Below, one piece after another: positions 26,870-40,566 of a stretch of DNA of 64,000 nt. Origin of the DNA: Batillaria attramentaria (lineage: Eukaryota > Mollusca > Gastropoda > Batillariidae); contig JACVVK020000381.1 of assembly GCA_018292915.2 (NCBI GenBank), positions 30,001 to 94,000 on the forward strand, read 5' to 3'. Under the pieces are notes generated by a model. That model was not told the DNA's origin and ran no database searches. It saw only the letters and a program-made list of their open reading frames with translations. The translations under genes and the position numbers were made by a program. Each line of letters opens with the position of its first letter. The stretch's first letter is position 1.

Positions 26870-29800
26870 ATGGAAGGGACAGACTTGAACACAGTTAGCA
26901 GTGGCTACAAATTCCGTGGCTCTGACTTCTACGTGACGATGGAGTGCAAGGGGAGCAACTCATTGATGGTTGAAGTTGAGGACAGATTGACAGCTGATCA
27001 GTGGAGAGCTGTTTTTGACAAAGAATGTACGTATGAGTATGAAATGATGAGTGAAATTGGGATGGAAATTCTGTTCTGAAGTTCTGTTACTTCTGTGCTG
27101 AAATAGTTTTATAGTTTGCTCAGTTCACAACACCTAAAGTTCCATGAATCTGTGGCAATGGTGGTGCTGACACCATAAATATGCCAGTAAGCTTATTCAG
27201 TCACAAAACACACATACACACTGGGTTAAAATTTTGTTGTCACAGAAACAGTGCAACTGCAAGGGATTACGTTTTGTTCCAGCAGGTAACTTTTCAATTA
27301 GACCGTGACACTTTGCTGCAAATTTAACTGATGTGAAACTCAAAATATGTACTGCATCATGTCACTTCAGTGACAGTTTGATATTAATAATAAAAAAATT
27401 CTCTTCCACAGATATTGAGGACTTGACACACAAGACTGGCAACTACAAACAGTTCAATGTCTTTACCAGCATGCTTGAGTCAGCCATAACCCAGGTAGGC
27501 AAAATTGTATATTAAGTATAAATCATTGAGTGTACCACTAACAGAACTGTTCAGGATAAATTTTCTAGCTCGATAAGTAGACTTTTTCCCAAATGAAGTA
27601 AAGTAAGATTTTTGTGCAGCTAAATTACTTGGCCTAACCTTAAGCACTACAGCAAGAGGTTGGGGGGGGGGGGGGGTCTGCGATGGAATTGGGTCACATG
27701 TCAGCAGGGCCAGTTAGCAGAACAGGACAGGAGAGCAGTAAATGGCCCAGCAGTGCAGAATGGGACTGCTTCAACCAAAGATCAACTTCAAAGTCTCCAT
27801 GCATTTCTTCTTATTTCTATTGCTAGTATGAGGTGCAGGGCCAGACTATACAAATGCACAAAACACTAATAACACAGGCTATCTAATGGCTATACTTATT
27901 TAGTGCTTTCGTTTAGGTTACAACCAATCTTGTTTATAACTGAGTTAGCTGTCTTGTGACTTTATCTCCGGGGACCCAAATCCAGAACACATAAATTTAT
28001 GCACCATTTGCTCCCCTTGCATAGTTGCAAAGGACTGGGATACATGTATAAATTTGCATCCCCAAACATGCAAACAGTACCAATAAACTTATAGAGTCTT
28101 ATTAGGCAGGCATTGTCACGTACCTACACCACTTGACTTCTAGCTGCAGCAGTCTTAAGAAATTTATGTATTGCTGCTGTTTGCTTCCAGAGCAGTAACA
28201 GTGTGTCCCTCGACCTTCTGACCTACGCTGACCTGGAGCTGCTGAGGCAGAAAAAGAGCGCAGGGTCAGAGGTCAAGTCCAGCATACCTGCTTCACGGTC
28301 CTCAGGCACCCTCGTGTCCAAACGCTACCTGATCGTCACCTACACTGTGGAGTTTGACAGGTGGAACTGGGAGGATTGTTAGTTATTTAGAATTATGATT
28401 TTGACATCATCTTTTCACTTTTGGTCAGATCAAGAGGATTGTCTTGTCCCACTGGCCACAACATGTGTAGCATTGAGTGGCAGAAGATCTTTGACCAAAT
28501 GGGGTGCCAGACTTGCAGTGCTGAATTACAGTTTTGTCTCTGTTCTCTATAAGTCTATTGACTAAAGAGATGCTGAGTTTTGCCTTTTTGTGGTTGTCGT
28601 TATATTTGTCAAACTCCTGGTATCTTCAGTAAACTCATTGTTTCTCATCTGAATTGAGTCAGTATTATTTGGTTAGTTGCTTTGGGTTGTTGTTTTTTTG
28701 TTGTTGTTTTTTTCTTTGGGGGGGGGGGGGGTATAGTCGAATGGTAGAGTGTTGGACTCTCAATGTTCGGGTTGTGAGTTTGCATATATATATATATATA
28801 TCCCAGCTGGGGCCAAATATTTGTACTGGTCTTTTTCTCATTGCCCCGTCTTTGATATCACCCACATGTGGTGGGAAATGATGTTAAACTCCCAAACACC
28901 CACCCACCCCCCTTGGTTTTTTTTTAATGTTTTTTTTATTTGTTTTTTTTTAAAACCCTTTTCCACACAAAAGATTGATCTCAAAGAAAAGGCAGTGATG
29001 AGAAAGTCAGCACTTTTTTTTTGTTCTTAATCTTATCCATGTATGTTTTAAAATATTTTTCATTTAATTTAATTTATTTGTACAATTGTGTGCTGTATAG
29101 GATCCATTACCCTCTGCCTCTGCCCTATGTGGGTAAGCCCGATCCACGAGCATTACAGGAGACAATACGACAGCTTCGTGCCGAGAACCGGAAACTGAAA
29201 CAGGCGGTAATGTGTCCCCCTATAGTCGTTTTTAGAGTAGAACGGCAAGTTCAGAAATGGTAATTGTGCCAGTAGCTTTACCGGTGATAAATAAAGGGAG
29301 ATTGTCATTGTCCATAAATTTCTGATGTTCTTGACAAGTGCCTTGACTTCAATTCCTCTGTGAAGCAGTAGTCATAATCTTAGATTAGACACCTTGGCCA
29401 GTCTTGCTACCAGAGGTCCAACTTCAACATTTCCAGTGTATGTAGGGTAATACACTCTCTGTGGTTTGTAAAATGCACGTCAAGAAATAGGGTTGAAAAA
29501 CTTGAATAAAATTAAAAGATAAAAGGAGGGCTTAATTCCTATGCTACTGACAATGTACTAGCTATCAGTACTTGGTACATGTACATTGTACCTTCACTTC
29601 TCGTGCAAGTCCTGTCGTCTTGTTTATTTTATTCTCATTTCTGTGTGGTTGTATCTTTTCCAGGGATATTCAGAGCACAGAGCAAGGGATTTTGAAAAAC
29701 TCCAAAGAGAGTAAGAATCAATTTTTCCTGGTCACTTCTGTTCTTCACTGAATATATTTATATATATATATATATAGTGGGAGGTCTCAGATGATGTGCA

Positions 29801-30335
29801 CGTCATTAACTTTCTTAGATCTGGCAGTACTAAAACTGGTTATTTTCGTGCAGCACAACACATCTGTGCTTCACTCCTCATTACTTTAGGCTACAGTTGA
29901 TACATCTTAACCTGTCTGGGTAGCCACCTGCCTAAAACATCCTGTCACTAGGCTACAGTTGATACATCTTAACCTGTCTGGGTAGCCACCTGCCTAAAAC
30001 ATCCTGTCACTAGGCTACAGTTGATACATCTTAACCTGTCTGGGTAGCCACCTGCCTAAAACATCCTGTCACTAGTGTCAGAAGAAGCCAGCAGTGTCCA
30101 CCTCAGACAGGTGTGACTGCAAAAACCTTTCTAGACTAGACAGTCGCATGTATATACTGACGATCTCACACAAATATCTTGTGCATTATGATGCACATTG
30201 TTCTGGTGACATTGGCAGCTATATAAACTTGTGCATTGTTTTAAATTAGAAAATGCTTGCCATGTCCTGTATAGTTCACCAATTGGTTTGATACCACCAC
30301 CGTCTTCAACCTATCTGCCATAGGCTTTACACCAC

Positions 30336-30373
<38 letters not shown>

Positions 30374-31069
30374 TCGAACACGCTTAAGTCGAATTCGCAG
30401 GGGAAATGGATTTTGTTCGACGTATCCGAAGTTTGACTTATCCGTGACGACGGATAAGGTCGAATTTCGACTCAAGCTTCGAGTTAAGCGAGTTGCACCT
30501 TTTCACCCCCTGATTCGATTTGGAAACTGAAATTTACTTTCCCTGGTCAACATGAGCTTACTGCTGCTGCGTTGGTATAGTTCACCCCCTTGTGTCATTT
30601 GCATCTGCTGTAAATGCACTGCGACCGTCTGAACAACATAGCGATTGCACCATCAGTTACCACAAGGTAACCCCAACCCTAAATCTAACCCTAAATCTAT
30701 ATAAGCAGGCGAACTCTACTAAACGAGTGTGGATGCGTTTGAATAGTTTGCCCAGTACGGCCCAGGGGTGCGAACTATACTGAGCCTTACTGCTAGGATT
30801 TGTTATATTCAATACGCTCGTGTAAGCTGCCATATCATCGAATCTCCGTAGCTATTCGCTTTGAGTTCACTTTCAATTCAGAGTATTGGCTTGGTCTTAC
30901 CATAGTCACACATGCAATGCAGAGGAATTAGAAAGCCACGTTCTTCTGATTGTTTCATTCTGACATGAAAGTTGTCTGGCACCAAACGGTGATAAGTTTC
31001 CAGCTTATGTTTTCTTCTTCTTTTCTAGTTTCACTGACTCTTATTCTGCTTGTAAGATCAGCAGCGTCA

Positions 31070-31109
<40 letters not shown>

Positions 31110-31222
31110 CGCGTTCGCAGTCATATGATCGCATGTGCTCAATAAAGTCTAGTGCAACGTCATATAAAACACACGCAGTCAAATAGCAGAAAGATCCAAC
31201 TCTAACAGCACCAACCGGCAAA

Positions 31223-31277
<55 letters not shown>

Positions 31278-34200
31278 TTCACACACCAGGAATAACTCAC
31301 TGCTTACCCTCCGAAACCGACGGCAAATCAGCTTCTTAACACTGGCGACAGAAAACCTCACAGATCAGGGGCACAGGGTCAGATCTCACGCCTAGCTCTG
31401 TTCTTGCACGTGTTTCTCGCCAATTTCGTGTTCTACCACCCAAGATAACCAGCCCTAAGGCCCGCAGGACACATAACACTGTCAACCTGTACTTGCACGG
31501 AAAATGTTAAATCTCTGTGCAAGCCGTGTTTTGGCGCTGATGCATCAGAAGGACAAAAAGAAATTCCGGTACCAGCGACTGGTACGACTTATCCGAGGCT
31601 AAAATTGCAGATTCCGTTTGACATAACCGAGTTTTGACTTATCCGTGTTTGAGTACTCGTTCGACTTATCCGTGGAAAATTTAGTCATACAAAGAGCAAG
31701 TTTGGCCGGGAAAAACTTTTTGCTTCGACGTATCCGAAGTTCGACTTAAGCGTGTTTGACTTAAGCGTATGGGTCTGTATATATATATCAACTGCACTCT
31801 CACTCTGCACTGTCAATGTTATTGTTTCTGTTGATATACAGATGTTCACGTTGGTATCTGTGTAAAATGGCCCAAAAGGAAATTTTAAAAATGTGTATTT
31901 TGTATAACAGGTGCCAGCGCCTGGCAAAAGAAAAAGAGGAAGTAGAGCAGGAGTTCATGCAGTATCGACGTGAGATGCGTAACACAGCGTCAGGGCACGC
32001 AGCCAAAGACCTGCGGACATTGAAGGGTGTGGTGCGGAGCCTGGAGCAGGAGCTGATGCGAGAGAAGACGGAGCACCAGCGGGCGGCCAGCAAACGCGGG
32101 CAGGAGTACAGGGAACTTCTTGATGAGGTGTGAACTGATGAGTAATTATGGGGTTTTAGGGCTTTTTTTTTCATTTTTTTGTTGTTGTTTTTTTTTTTAA
32201 ATAATGTTTCTTGTTGTTTTCTTTTGTTTGTGTTTTTGTTGTTGTTGTTTTTTTTAAATAATGTTTCTTGTTGTTTTCTTTTGTTTGTGTTTTTGTTGTT
32301 GTTTTTTTGGTGGTTTGGGGGGGTTGGTTTTTTGTTTGTTTTTTTATTTTTTTGGGGGGTGGACTTTTGCTTGTGTGTGTATTTTTCTTTTTGCTTACTA
32401 TTGTTGTTTTCTTCTTGTGTTTTTTATGTTGTTTTACTACCACTGCAGTGGTCACTGGAGACAAGTTGCCTCTTGCTAAAGGTTGCCCCGAAATCAGTCT
32501 AGTTCCATGAAATTGAACGGTTACTTCACATAGGGTGACCATAAGAGGGCCACTGAATGGCATGCTTCGACTGCCCTCCATCCAGCTCAGGCCGGGCAAA
32601 AAGAGACGATGTCCTGAACTTGCACAAAACTAATTGACATATACCACCAAAACTCAGAACGAACGATATTCATCAGCGTGCACAAATCAAGCAGCTGCAA
32701 GTCACTTCAACTCAGTGCTGATCATTTTGCTCATGAGTATGTCTATTTTTTGTTGTTTTAGGTTGAAGAGCTGAGAGCATCAGAAAGAAACCTCCGTGTT
32801 CGAGTGAAGAGCCTGACCAATGAACTTGCTGTGTATAGACGGGGAAGACAACCCTCACGGACTGCCTCAAGGGAGAGAATTCCCTCTCTAGACCGCCTTA
32901 GCAAGCACAACAACTCCAGTTCGCGACAGAGGTCACTTTCACGGGAAAGGACATCTCTAAATCGGCAACAGAGAGAAAGATCGCTGTCGCAAGATCGCCT
33001 TTACGCACAAAAGAGATACAATAGGTCAAGTTCACGTGACAGGCCGTCCTCGGCTCCCGACCACAGCAGACGGTCCGACTCTCCAGCCTCAGTGAGAGGC
33101 AGTTTACGTCTTCCCAGATCTCCATCCCCAGCAAGTAAGAGATTGGGACGCGGCTTATTGTAGCATATTTAGAGGGAAGTTTGCATCCAAAACAGAACAA
33201 GCAAACAACTCACAAAAACACCATTGAAACAAACAACAAAGTCAACATAAATTCAATTTGTGCTTGCTTGTTTTGTTTTGTTTTTCGGTTTTTTGTTTGT
33301 TTGTTTTTTTGTTTGTTTGTTTGTTTTTGTTGGGTTTTTTTTTGTTTGTTTTATTTTTTTTATTTTGGGGGGGTGCCTTTTTTGGCTTCTTTTTTAATAC
33401 TTCCTTTGAAACTCACTTTTGCACTTTGTGTGTGTGTGTGTGTTTACCGGTGGACAGAAAATTTTTCTTGTAGTGTTCAAAAGTCAGTTGTTGCTAACTG
33501 AGAGAATTTGTTTTGCACAGGGTCACAAAAATCTGCTTCTGAAGTGCTTTCTAAAGAAATTATTCATAAATTAATTTTAGCAGCGTCTTGTTGCCATTCT
33601 TGTTTTGCTACCAGAAAGTAACGCTGGGCTTGGAGTGTTGTTGCATCTGTGTGAATTGTTTCTGTTGTAGGTTTCAGGAGATTTGATCCCACAGCCTACA
33701 TCAAGGAACAAGAGAGGAGAAAGCGAGAAGCTGGGTTCAAAAAGTGAATTTCTTTATTTGTAAATCTGATGGCAGGTGACATTCCGTTCACAGCTTAAAA
33801 TCTTCCACATTTCTGCGGACATCCACCTTTGGCTAAACATGTTCCTTCCCCCAAAGAGAGTGTTTCCTCTGAAGCACTAAAAACCATGACAAAATGCACC
33901 AAATTGCTTAGATTTTGGTTTAATTGTAAACATTTTCCTCCAAAAGAGAAGTGTTTTCGCCTCTGAAACACTGAAAATCACACCAACATGCACCAAATTG
34001 CACAGAGTTTAGTCTCTCTTCTTTTTTTTTTGTAGAATCCAGGGGAGCATTCCCCCAGATACCTATTACACAACACTTCCGCTTTGCAGATGCGCGTTTG
34101 TGGCTTTGCCATTTCATCACTAAATGCTGCGCAACTTTTCCTTCGTTTTAATCATGGACCATTTCAAACCCTGTCCTGTGGCCATACCGTGGCTGTCCTA

Positions 34201-34932
34201 CTTCTTAATAACCCTTTGTACGTGACGTGTACAGTTTGACTGTAACCTGTATTGTGTGAAGTCAACTGATGACAGTGTCTCTTGTGTGTGTTGTGTTTTC
34301 AATGCGCAGGAAACGCAAAGAAAGGGCCAACACATCCGGTGTTTCCACAAATTCCCGACCGTCCCCTGGCAGCTTCAACTCCAGCAGACATTCAGGTGAT
34401 ACTTGCTGCTTTAAAAGGGGTTGAACTTGAACGTCGGCTTATGAAATGTAGATGTACATAAATCAGAAGCCAGGGTTTGAAATACCCAGGTGTCCGGTCT
34501 GCACCCTTCTTTTAACAAGTGATTTGAGGCCAGAATAGTGGACAGATGCAGCATATGTGTACTGTACACAGTTACACAAGAGACTTGAAAACAAGGCAGT
34601 GAACAAGAGACTTGAAAACAAGACAGTGTGCTCACACTAATTAAATTGTAACCTGAAACAGTCATTTTGAATTTTATATGTTTTGTTTCCATTTCAGCGC
34701 ATGGCAGATACAGGTCTAGAACGTCATCACGTGAGTGCTTGATGTTTATTTTTTTTTTTTTTTTTTTTTTAATTTTCAGAGTCTGTAGCTACATGTATTA
34801 GCAGCTCGCAAAAAAAAAAAATATAAAAAAAATCCCTTAATGTTTTCATAAGAAGGATTCAGCTGTTTGACTGTTGGAAGAGTTTTCACTGTACATGTAT
34901 AAGAGTTGGTCATGAAAAATTGTCCCTCAGTT

Positions 34933-34969
<37 letters not shown>

Positions 34970-35313
34970 CAGGCACACATCGGGTACTGACGTGTGTGTT
35001 CGCAGTATGACATTGAAACAACCTGTGCATAATTTGATGCATTACACTCAATATGTATTTCAGTTGGTAGTCAAGGAGACCTGAGTGACGGGGGAATGTC
35101 AGACGGATCATACACATCACGCAGACTTCAGTAAGTACAGTAATGATCATCAGATATTTTGAATGTTGTCTTTGCTGCTACAGCTGTTTTCCCAATCAGC
35201 ATTGTAGTGTTCATTGTTAATTGCCTTTTTATCCCTGCAGAAGCAGACCGTAAAGCGCTGTATATATGCAGCTGACATGTTTGTATATATCTTATCTTCG
35301 TGCTCGCGCACGT

Positions 35314-35372
<59 letters not shown>

Positions 35373-37723
35373 ACAAAAATCACTGTAAGAAACCACCACA
35401 CACTGTTGGTCACCTGATAAAATGAGCTGACTGGCAGGTGAGAAGGCTGCTTGAAATAGCCAAGTTTTCAGTGCTAACAACTGTGTCTTGCCTCAAGTCT
35501 GCGTTTCAGTTCTCATGGCTGTAGGTGGGGGGTAATTCCACTGTCTGTGTTTGTGTTCCAGGAACTATAACAACAGCAAGACAAAACCAAGCCCACAGGG
35601 GGTAAGCATCCTTAACTGCATTTTCACTCGTGTGTGTTTGTGAGAGAGAGAGATCTTAGATACCGAATTCATTATACAGTGTATGAACATGCTCACTGTA
35701 AATAATACTGAAAAAGAAAATTGTCCGGTGTTCGGTTTTTTGGGGGGGTTGTTTTTTTGGCTGCCCCAATTCTTTGCCAGCTTGAGTGGAGACTCCTTCC
35801 AGGTTATGGATGGAATCCACGGAAGGCTTGGAAGGAGGCAGTGAGGATGATTGATGGGATGATGATGCTGTGAAGGTCCATGTGGTTTGAGACTGTGTGA
35901 CAGGACTGCATTCCGCACTTCTGTCGTAAATATTCCGACTTTAACCAGGCCTGGAAACTAATGGCACCTGCGGTGCCAGCTGTGTAATTATCCACTGACC
36001 ACATCATGTGATGTGTCGTAACACAGGCAGCATCCTCAGAGTTGCACCTGTGGAATGAGTTAGTTTTGGCTGTGTGGCAACAGCCTCCCCATTGGGCCCA
36101 TAGCATGCCCGATCTGGGTAGAAGCCCACCTAGGTAAGAAAAATCCCGCTTGCCATGGCTAAGATGGCTGAGATTTGAACCTGGATCTCCTGGTCCACAG
36201 TCTGAAGTGCTAATCACTACAGTATGGGGACCAGTGTTCTGTCATTAGTGAGTATGGTGACAGCAAAACATTTATGTACGTTGGCTGTCACTATAGAAAA
36301 CAGTGCATTCCAAACAGTGATAGACTTTTTGTACTTTCGCGCTCCGTAAAATGTCACAACAAAAGTCACCTTTACACTACATGAGAATTTTCTTGCAGAA
36401 AGATGATAAATTTTAGTCTGATCTGACATTCCATGCTGTTGCAGTCATTGCGGGGGAGTACTCGAAGTACGACGAATACAAGGAGTAAAGTATATCCTTT
36501 GTTGCTGGTTTGGTTTCCATATGTTTTTGGATTTGTTTAGGTTTCAGTTTTCAGCTGAAGAAATGTTACCTTTGGTTGCATTTGTCTTGCTGCATGTTTC
36601 TATTGTAGAATGGGACAGGAATGAAACATCATATTTATGCTTATTTGTATTTTTTATGTTGAATTTGCGTCCTTGTTTTCAGATTTTGTTTGAACTTGAT
36701 TGCCTGCAAGAGATTGATATTTTCAGTTGTAATATGAGGATTTACTTTATACATGTATACATGTACTAATGAGTAATCCATGAGTCATTTTACAATAACT
36801 TTTTTTATGTTCGTGAGCAGTTGAATATGGTGTAGCGTTTGAAGACCGTTGTAAATGCTGCCTTTGGTTGATAGAAGCGGCGCAAATCGGATTTCTTTAC
36901 AAAACAAAACCCAAAAAATGAAGGTAGTGCATGTAGCAGTACTAATCTTTGGTTTGAAGAGCATGCTGGTTTGTCCTTGACCTACCCCACTCTGGCCAGC
37001 ACGCCAGACTCCGAGTTTGGTAAACGTCGCTCTGTGATAGACAAGGAGAATCAGGGACCTGTTAGTGGCGGTAAGTCTTTAGCGTCGCTCTGTGATAGAC
37101 AAGGAGAATCAGGGACCTGTTAGTGGCGGTAAGTCTTTAGGAGCAGAAATTTGGCAGTGTAACACATTCTTTGGATGGGTAGAGTTATAACATGTTCATG
37201 CAACAGAGCTCTATAGTTCTGTTTGTCATGTTGGCTTCGGATGGGTAGAGTTATAAAATGTTCATGCAACAGAGCTCTATAGTTCTGTTTGTCATGTTGG
37301 CTTCGGATGTTGGTCATAGACCAATTCATTTTCAAAATTTCCGATCATTTTCTAACCAAGACGGACATAATTGTCTCATCACTTCTGTGCCACAGGGGAC
37401 AGTATTCAGGACACGTGTCCTCTACTTTGAGGATCAGCCGCGGCATTTGTCTTATAGTTGCTACAGACAGGGAGCCCTGCTTGTCATGGGTAGAGATTTG
37501 CTTGGTGTTCCAATATTCAGTTGTGCAGTCCTTCAGGAACTTATCACTCTGCTGTGGTGGGGTGTTCAAGTACAAGAATCGTTGCCAAAGATTTCAAGAT
37601 TTTCTTCTTTCTCTTGTCTTCCTTCCAGATGAGAGTGAGCTTTTCGACCGCTCTGCTGAGATCAGTGAAATTGACGAACGCTTGAATCGACTACAACAGT
37701 TGATGAAAGCTACAATGCCTTGA
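26870..37723 (+). CDS. CCDC61: Coiled-coil domain-containing protein 61 (VFL3 homologue, 566 aa)
   Basis: Centriole/basal-body protein of the SAS-6/XRCC4 fold family, needed for basal body orientation (family knowledge). Coding exons: 26870-27026, 27412-27494, 28191-28360, 29101-29206, 29664-29710, 31911-32127, 32762-33134, 33671-33743, 34310-34395, 34698-34730, 35064-35130, 35562-35601, 36445-36489, 36962-37070 and 37629-37723 (stop); 1,701 nt in frame. Matching segments: VEVEDRLTADQWRAVFD, YIEDLTHKTGNYKQFNVFTS, MLESAITQ, SVSLDLLTYADLE, KRYLIVTYTVEFDRIHYPLP, KPDPRALQETIRQLRAENRK, then a charged coiled coil (about 165-300), LTNELAVYRRGRQ, a Ser/Arg-rich region (about 300-385), RRFDPTAYIKEQERRKRE, and a C-terminal EISEIDERLNRLQQLMKAT. 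The exon-14 acceptor (AAGAG/CAT) has a weak pyrimidine tract but is the only frame-compatible one I found. Confidence 0.93.
28730..28907 (+). mobile_element. Diverged family-1 SINE
   Basis: Retains 'gaatggtagagtgttggact', 'ggggccaaatatttgtactgg', 'cccgtctttgatatcaccc' and the 'aaacacccacccaccc' tail, with an inserted TA run at about 28784-28801. It lies in CCDC61 intron 3. Confidence 0.75.
29889..30074 (+). repeat. 62-bp tandem repeat, 3 copies
   Basis: Unit begins GGCTACAGTTGATACATCTT and ends CATCCTGTCACTA; the copies are almost identical. In CCDC61 intron 5. Confidence 0.92.
30371..31777. mobile_element. Non-autonomous pogo/Tigger-like element (1.4 kb)
   Basis: Inserted in a TA microsatellite (TATATA/CAG ... 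CTG/TATATA), fitting the TA target of the Tc1/mariner/pogo superfamily. The subterminal regions are inverted and share CGCTTAAGTCGAA, TTCGACGTATCCGAAG and repeated GACTTATCCG words. No transposase frame was found; the inside holds a TG run, a CT/CA run, a CpG-containing GCGCGC stretch and a short CTAACCCTAAAT-type run. It lies in CCDC61 intron 5. Confidence 0.78.
33791..34173 (+). mobile_element. MITE of the CAGGGCTTAAAAT family (383 bp)
   Basis: Starts CAGCTTAAAATCTTCCAC and ends CATTTCAAACCCTG. Interior word order matches the 14.1-kb copy, including ATTTCATCACTAAATGCTGC. In CCDC61 intron 8. Confidence 0.75.
36020..36240 (-). mobile_element. tRNA-derived SINE, family 3
   Basis: On the minus strand: A box-like TAGTGATTAGCACTT, B box GGTTCAAATCTC about 35 bases later, then a body with GGGCTTCTACCC and TGGGCCCAATGGGGAGG. 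A tRNA-like head without a full clover-leaf is typical of SINEs. In CCDC61 intron 12. Confidence 0.65.
37014..37140 (+). repeat. 60-bp tandem duplication spanning a CCDC61 exon/intron border
   Basis: The last part of exon 14 and its donor (from CGTCGCTCTGTGATAGACAA to GTAAGTCTTT) is repeated directly downstream at about 37083-37138, giving two identical candidate donors 60 bp apart. Using the second adds residues and then an in-frame TAG, so the first is taken as functional. Confidence 0.9.
37176..37307 (+). repeat. 66-bp direct repeat, 2 copies
   Basis: Segment starting ATGGGTAGAGTTATAA and ending TCATGTTGGCTTCGG occurs twice in tandem with one base difference, in the last intron of CCDC61. 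Confidence 0.88.
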
Positions 37724-38573
37724 TGCTGCACTGCTGTTTTCTAGGATTTCTGTCAGTAGACTGTTTTAGCCGTCCATTTTAGCGCAACCTTTTTTCTGTG
37801 TCTTAATGTATTGACTAGCCATTGGCAAGCACCTCATGTCAAGTACACCTGTGAGTTGTTATGCATGAGGGTATCTTACAGGAAAACTCTCTTTTTTTTT
37901 ATTATTTAACTTCTGTACCAACCCGTGTTGCAGTTTCGGTCCATTTTGAGAATGAACTGACCCAGATGTATTTCACTTCCTTCATCTTGTCTGCAGGTTT
38001 AGTCTGTACTTTATAGCAGACCCCCATTAGTTGGCAATTGTTCATTTGTATTCAGTACTTTCCATGTCACAACACTAGGCAGCAAGCTTAACACGTGTAC
38101 TGATCCACAGCACAATGTGCAAAACAGGAAGAAGTCTCTTGACCTGTCGGATGCAGAGTTCTGTTTTACTTTTTGGTGTATGCAGTTTAACTCATCCCAG
38201 CTGTATGGAAATAACAGCCTAGTTTGAGGTTTTACTGGAAACATGTCTGCAATCATCCGTTTCAACACTTTCTGTGTATGTGTGTGTGAAGGTGGGTGTG
38301 TGCGTGTGAACAAGAGGTGAATGAAGAAACTGGTCAGTTGTACATCAATACAACTGGACGTGTGTGTGTGTGACATTATGTTGTATTAACGAGTTCTTAA
38401 CATAGTCTCAAACTTTATAGCTATGTTTGACTTTTATATCTTGTGTATATTATTATGAATAAGGTGTGGTTTTTATGTCCCCATTCCATGTTATGCAAGG
38501 CAGATGTATGCAAGACTGCGTGTTGCTTACGCTAAACGATCTCAGTATGCGCTAGCTGAGATGAATAAAGCCG

Positions 38574-38579
38574 AAAGGA
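38574..38579 (+). terminator. Candidate CCDC61 poly(A) signal
   Basis: AATAAA 850 bases after the CCDC61 stop codon; another at about 38859 is possible. Confidence 0.45.
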
Positions 38580-40254
38580 GCATATGACTGCAATATAGCT
38601 TGCATAAGGACGACTTGTACATGTAGAATCTGTGCATGTGTTGCAAGTACATGTAATACAGTTGCAATGTTGACAGGTCTGTATATATATAGATCTACAA
38701 CACTACCAGATTTAGCAAAACCATGCAGGTTGCATGTATTTCCAAGGGAACTGGCATCAAAAGAAGAAACTTAACACATATATGATTGTTGCTGTAGATT
38801 GTTCATGTTTAAAAACTGTAATGTGAAAAATGCATTTATTTATTATACCACTGAATGAAATAAATACCCGTATGGTTTTAGCATGATCTGCAGAGAGAGA
38901 ATCTGTCCTTGTCCTTGTTGCTGTGTAAGCCAGAAAGGCCTCGGTATACATCTTTCAGTCTCTCACACTGCATCCAAGTCTCTCTCACACAAATCACCAC
39001 TACCACCACAGGAAACCATGAACAAGTTGCAGTTGTCAGTAATCTCTGGTTATTACTGAACAGCGCGATAATGGACATTATGGTTCACAGTACCAACTAA
39101 GTTCATGCAATTCACACCATGAATATGAATATCAGCAGTTTTCAGTAATCTCTGAATATTACTGAATAAAAGCGGCATAATACAATGGTAGGCGGTATCC
39201 ATTAACCTTTACCGTACTTGCTGTAAAAACTGACTACGGTCAGTAGCCACCCACACTGTTCATATAGTGACATGTTGGAGTTGCTAATACACTGGCTCGC
39301 TGTGCTGGTGGCCTGATGTTGACCATGCACATCTGACATAAACACCAGTTGGCAACCTGAAGCTAGGGTGGGTGGGTGGGTGTTTGGGGGTTTAACGTCC
39401 TTTTCCACCACATAGACCTGAAGCCAGAGTTTGTGTGTAAATCCTTGATGAGACTTGGGTCTACATACTACTTCTTGTGGCGGGCTGGACACGGTAGCTG
39501 GACACGGTAGCTGGACACGGTAGCTGGACACGGTAGCCGTAGCCGCCTATAGTGAAAATATGAGGCCACTCTGATTATTCATCCTTTCACTCCTAATTCA
39601 GTCGTTACACTTTTTGGGGGTTCAACAATCTGTTTGAAGAAAACCTGGAGTAAGATTCGAAGAATGCTTAGTTTTCGAAACTGAAGGAGGTTATGTACAG
39701 CTGTGGGTGACCCACAACCCAGAAAGTATACATGTACATGTATGGCAAAGGTTAAGTCCATGCAATTCACACGTTGAATTTCATCAGTCTTCATTAAGTT
39801 AACTGCCATGACTACTGAATAAAAACAGCACAAAATAAAGGTACATAGTACCCACTAAGTTCATGCAATAAAATGTAAATGGCATAAAGAGGCACTCAGA
39901 CACAAAACAAATATTCTGATACAAGTGATTAACTTTGCCTCTCAACTTTTCTTATCATGCCTCCATGTACGAGTTCCAACCAGCGACAGATCAGCGACAT
40001 GTTCGTCAGTCAACATCTAACGAACAGCAAAATGAATCTCATGATTACAGTTACTTGAAAACACAAAGTTCCACCCACAGCCCTGCAGGCAGTCACAATA
40101 CATATGACCAGTCACCCACAGTACCTGCAGGCACCTGTCTGATTGTACATTTGTAGTGTTGATATGTTGTGTGTTTGGTGAAGGTGTACTGTATTGTTTG
40201 TATTTGTGATATGCTTTGTTCACATGTGACTGTATTGTTCCAATGTTTTTCTTT

Positions 40255-40325
40255 TCTTTTCCTTGTAAAGCGCTGTGAGCTCTCTGCGAGAAAGAGCGCT
40301 ATATACGTATCAATTATTATTATTA
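40255..40325 (+). mobile_element. LINE/SINE-type 3' tail
   Basis: TTGTAAAGCGCTGTGAGCTC, then GAGCGCTATATACG and an ATT-repeat tail, the usual 3' end of several non-LTR retroelements. No upstream reverse transcriptase frame was found, so it is a strongly truncated copy. Confidence 0.6.
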
Positions 40326-40438
40326 TGTATAACCACAGCAAGACAAGTCCCAAACTGCACACGCCAATTTCGTCTCTCGTCTCGTCTCCACCACAGATGA
40401 TAATCACAGCACATAAGTCGATCCACAAATATCCGTGC

Positions 40439-40566
40439 ACTGCGAGTTTCACACGTTACCAACCTCTCTACTGTGAGTTTCACACGTTATCAACCTCTCT
40501 ACTGCGAGTTTCACACGTTATCAACCTCTCTACTGTGAGTTTCACACGTTACCAACCTCTCCACTG
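40439..40566 (+). repeat. 31-bp tandem repeat, 4 copies
   Basis: Unit GAGTTTCACACGTTATCAAC plus CTCTCTACTGC with alternation of C/T at two sites between copies. Confidence 0.92.
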
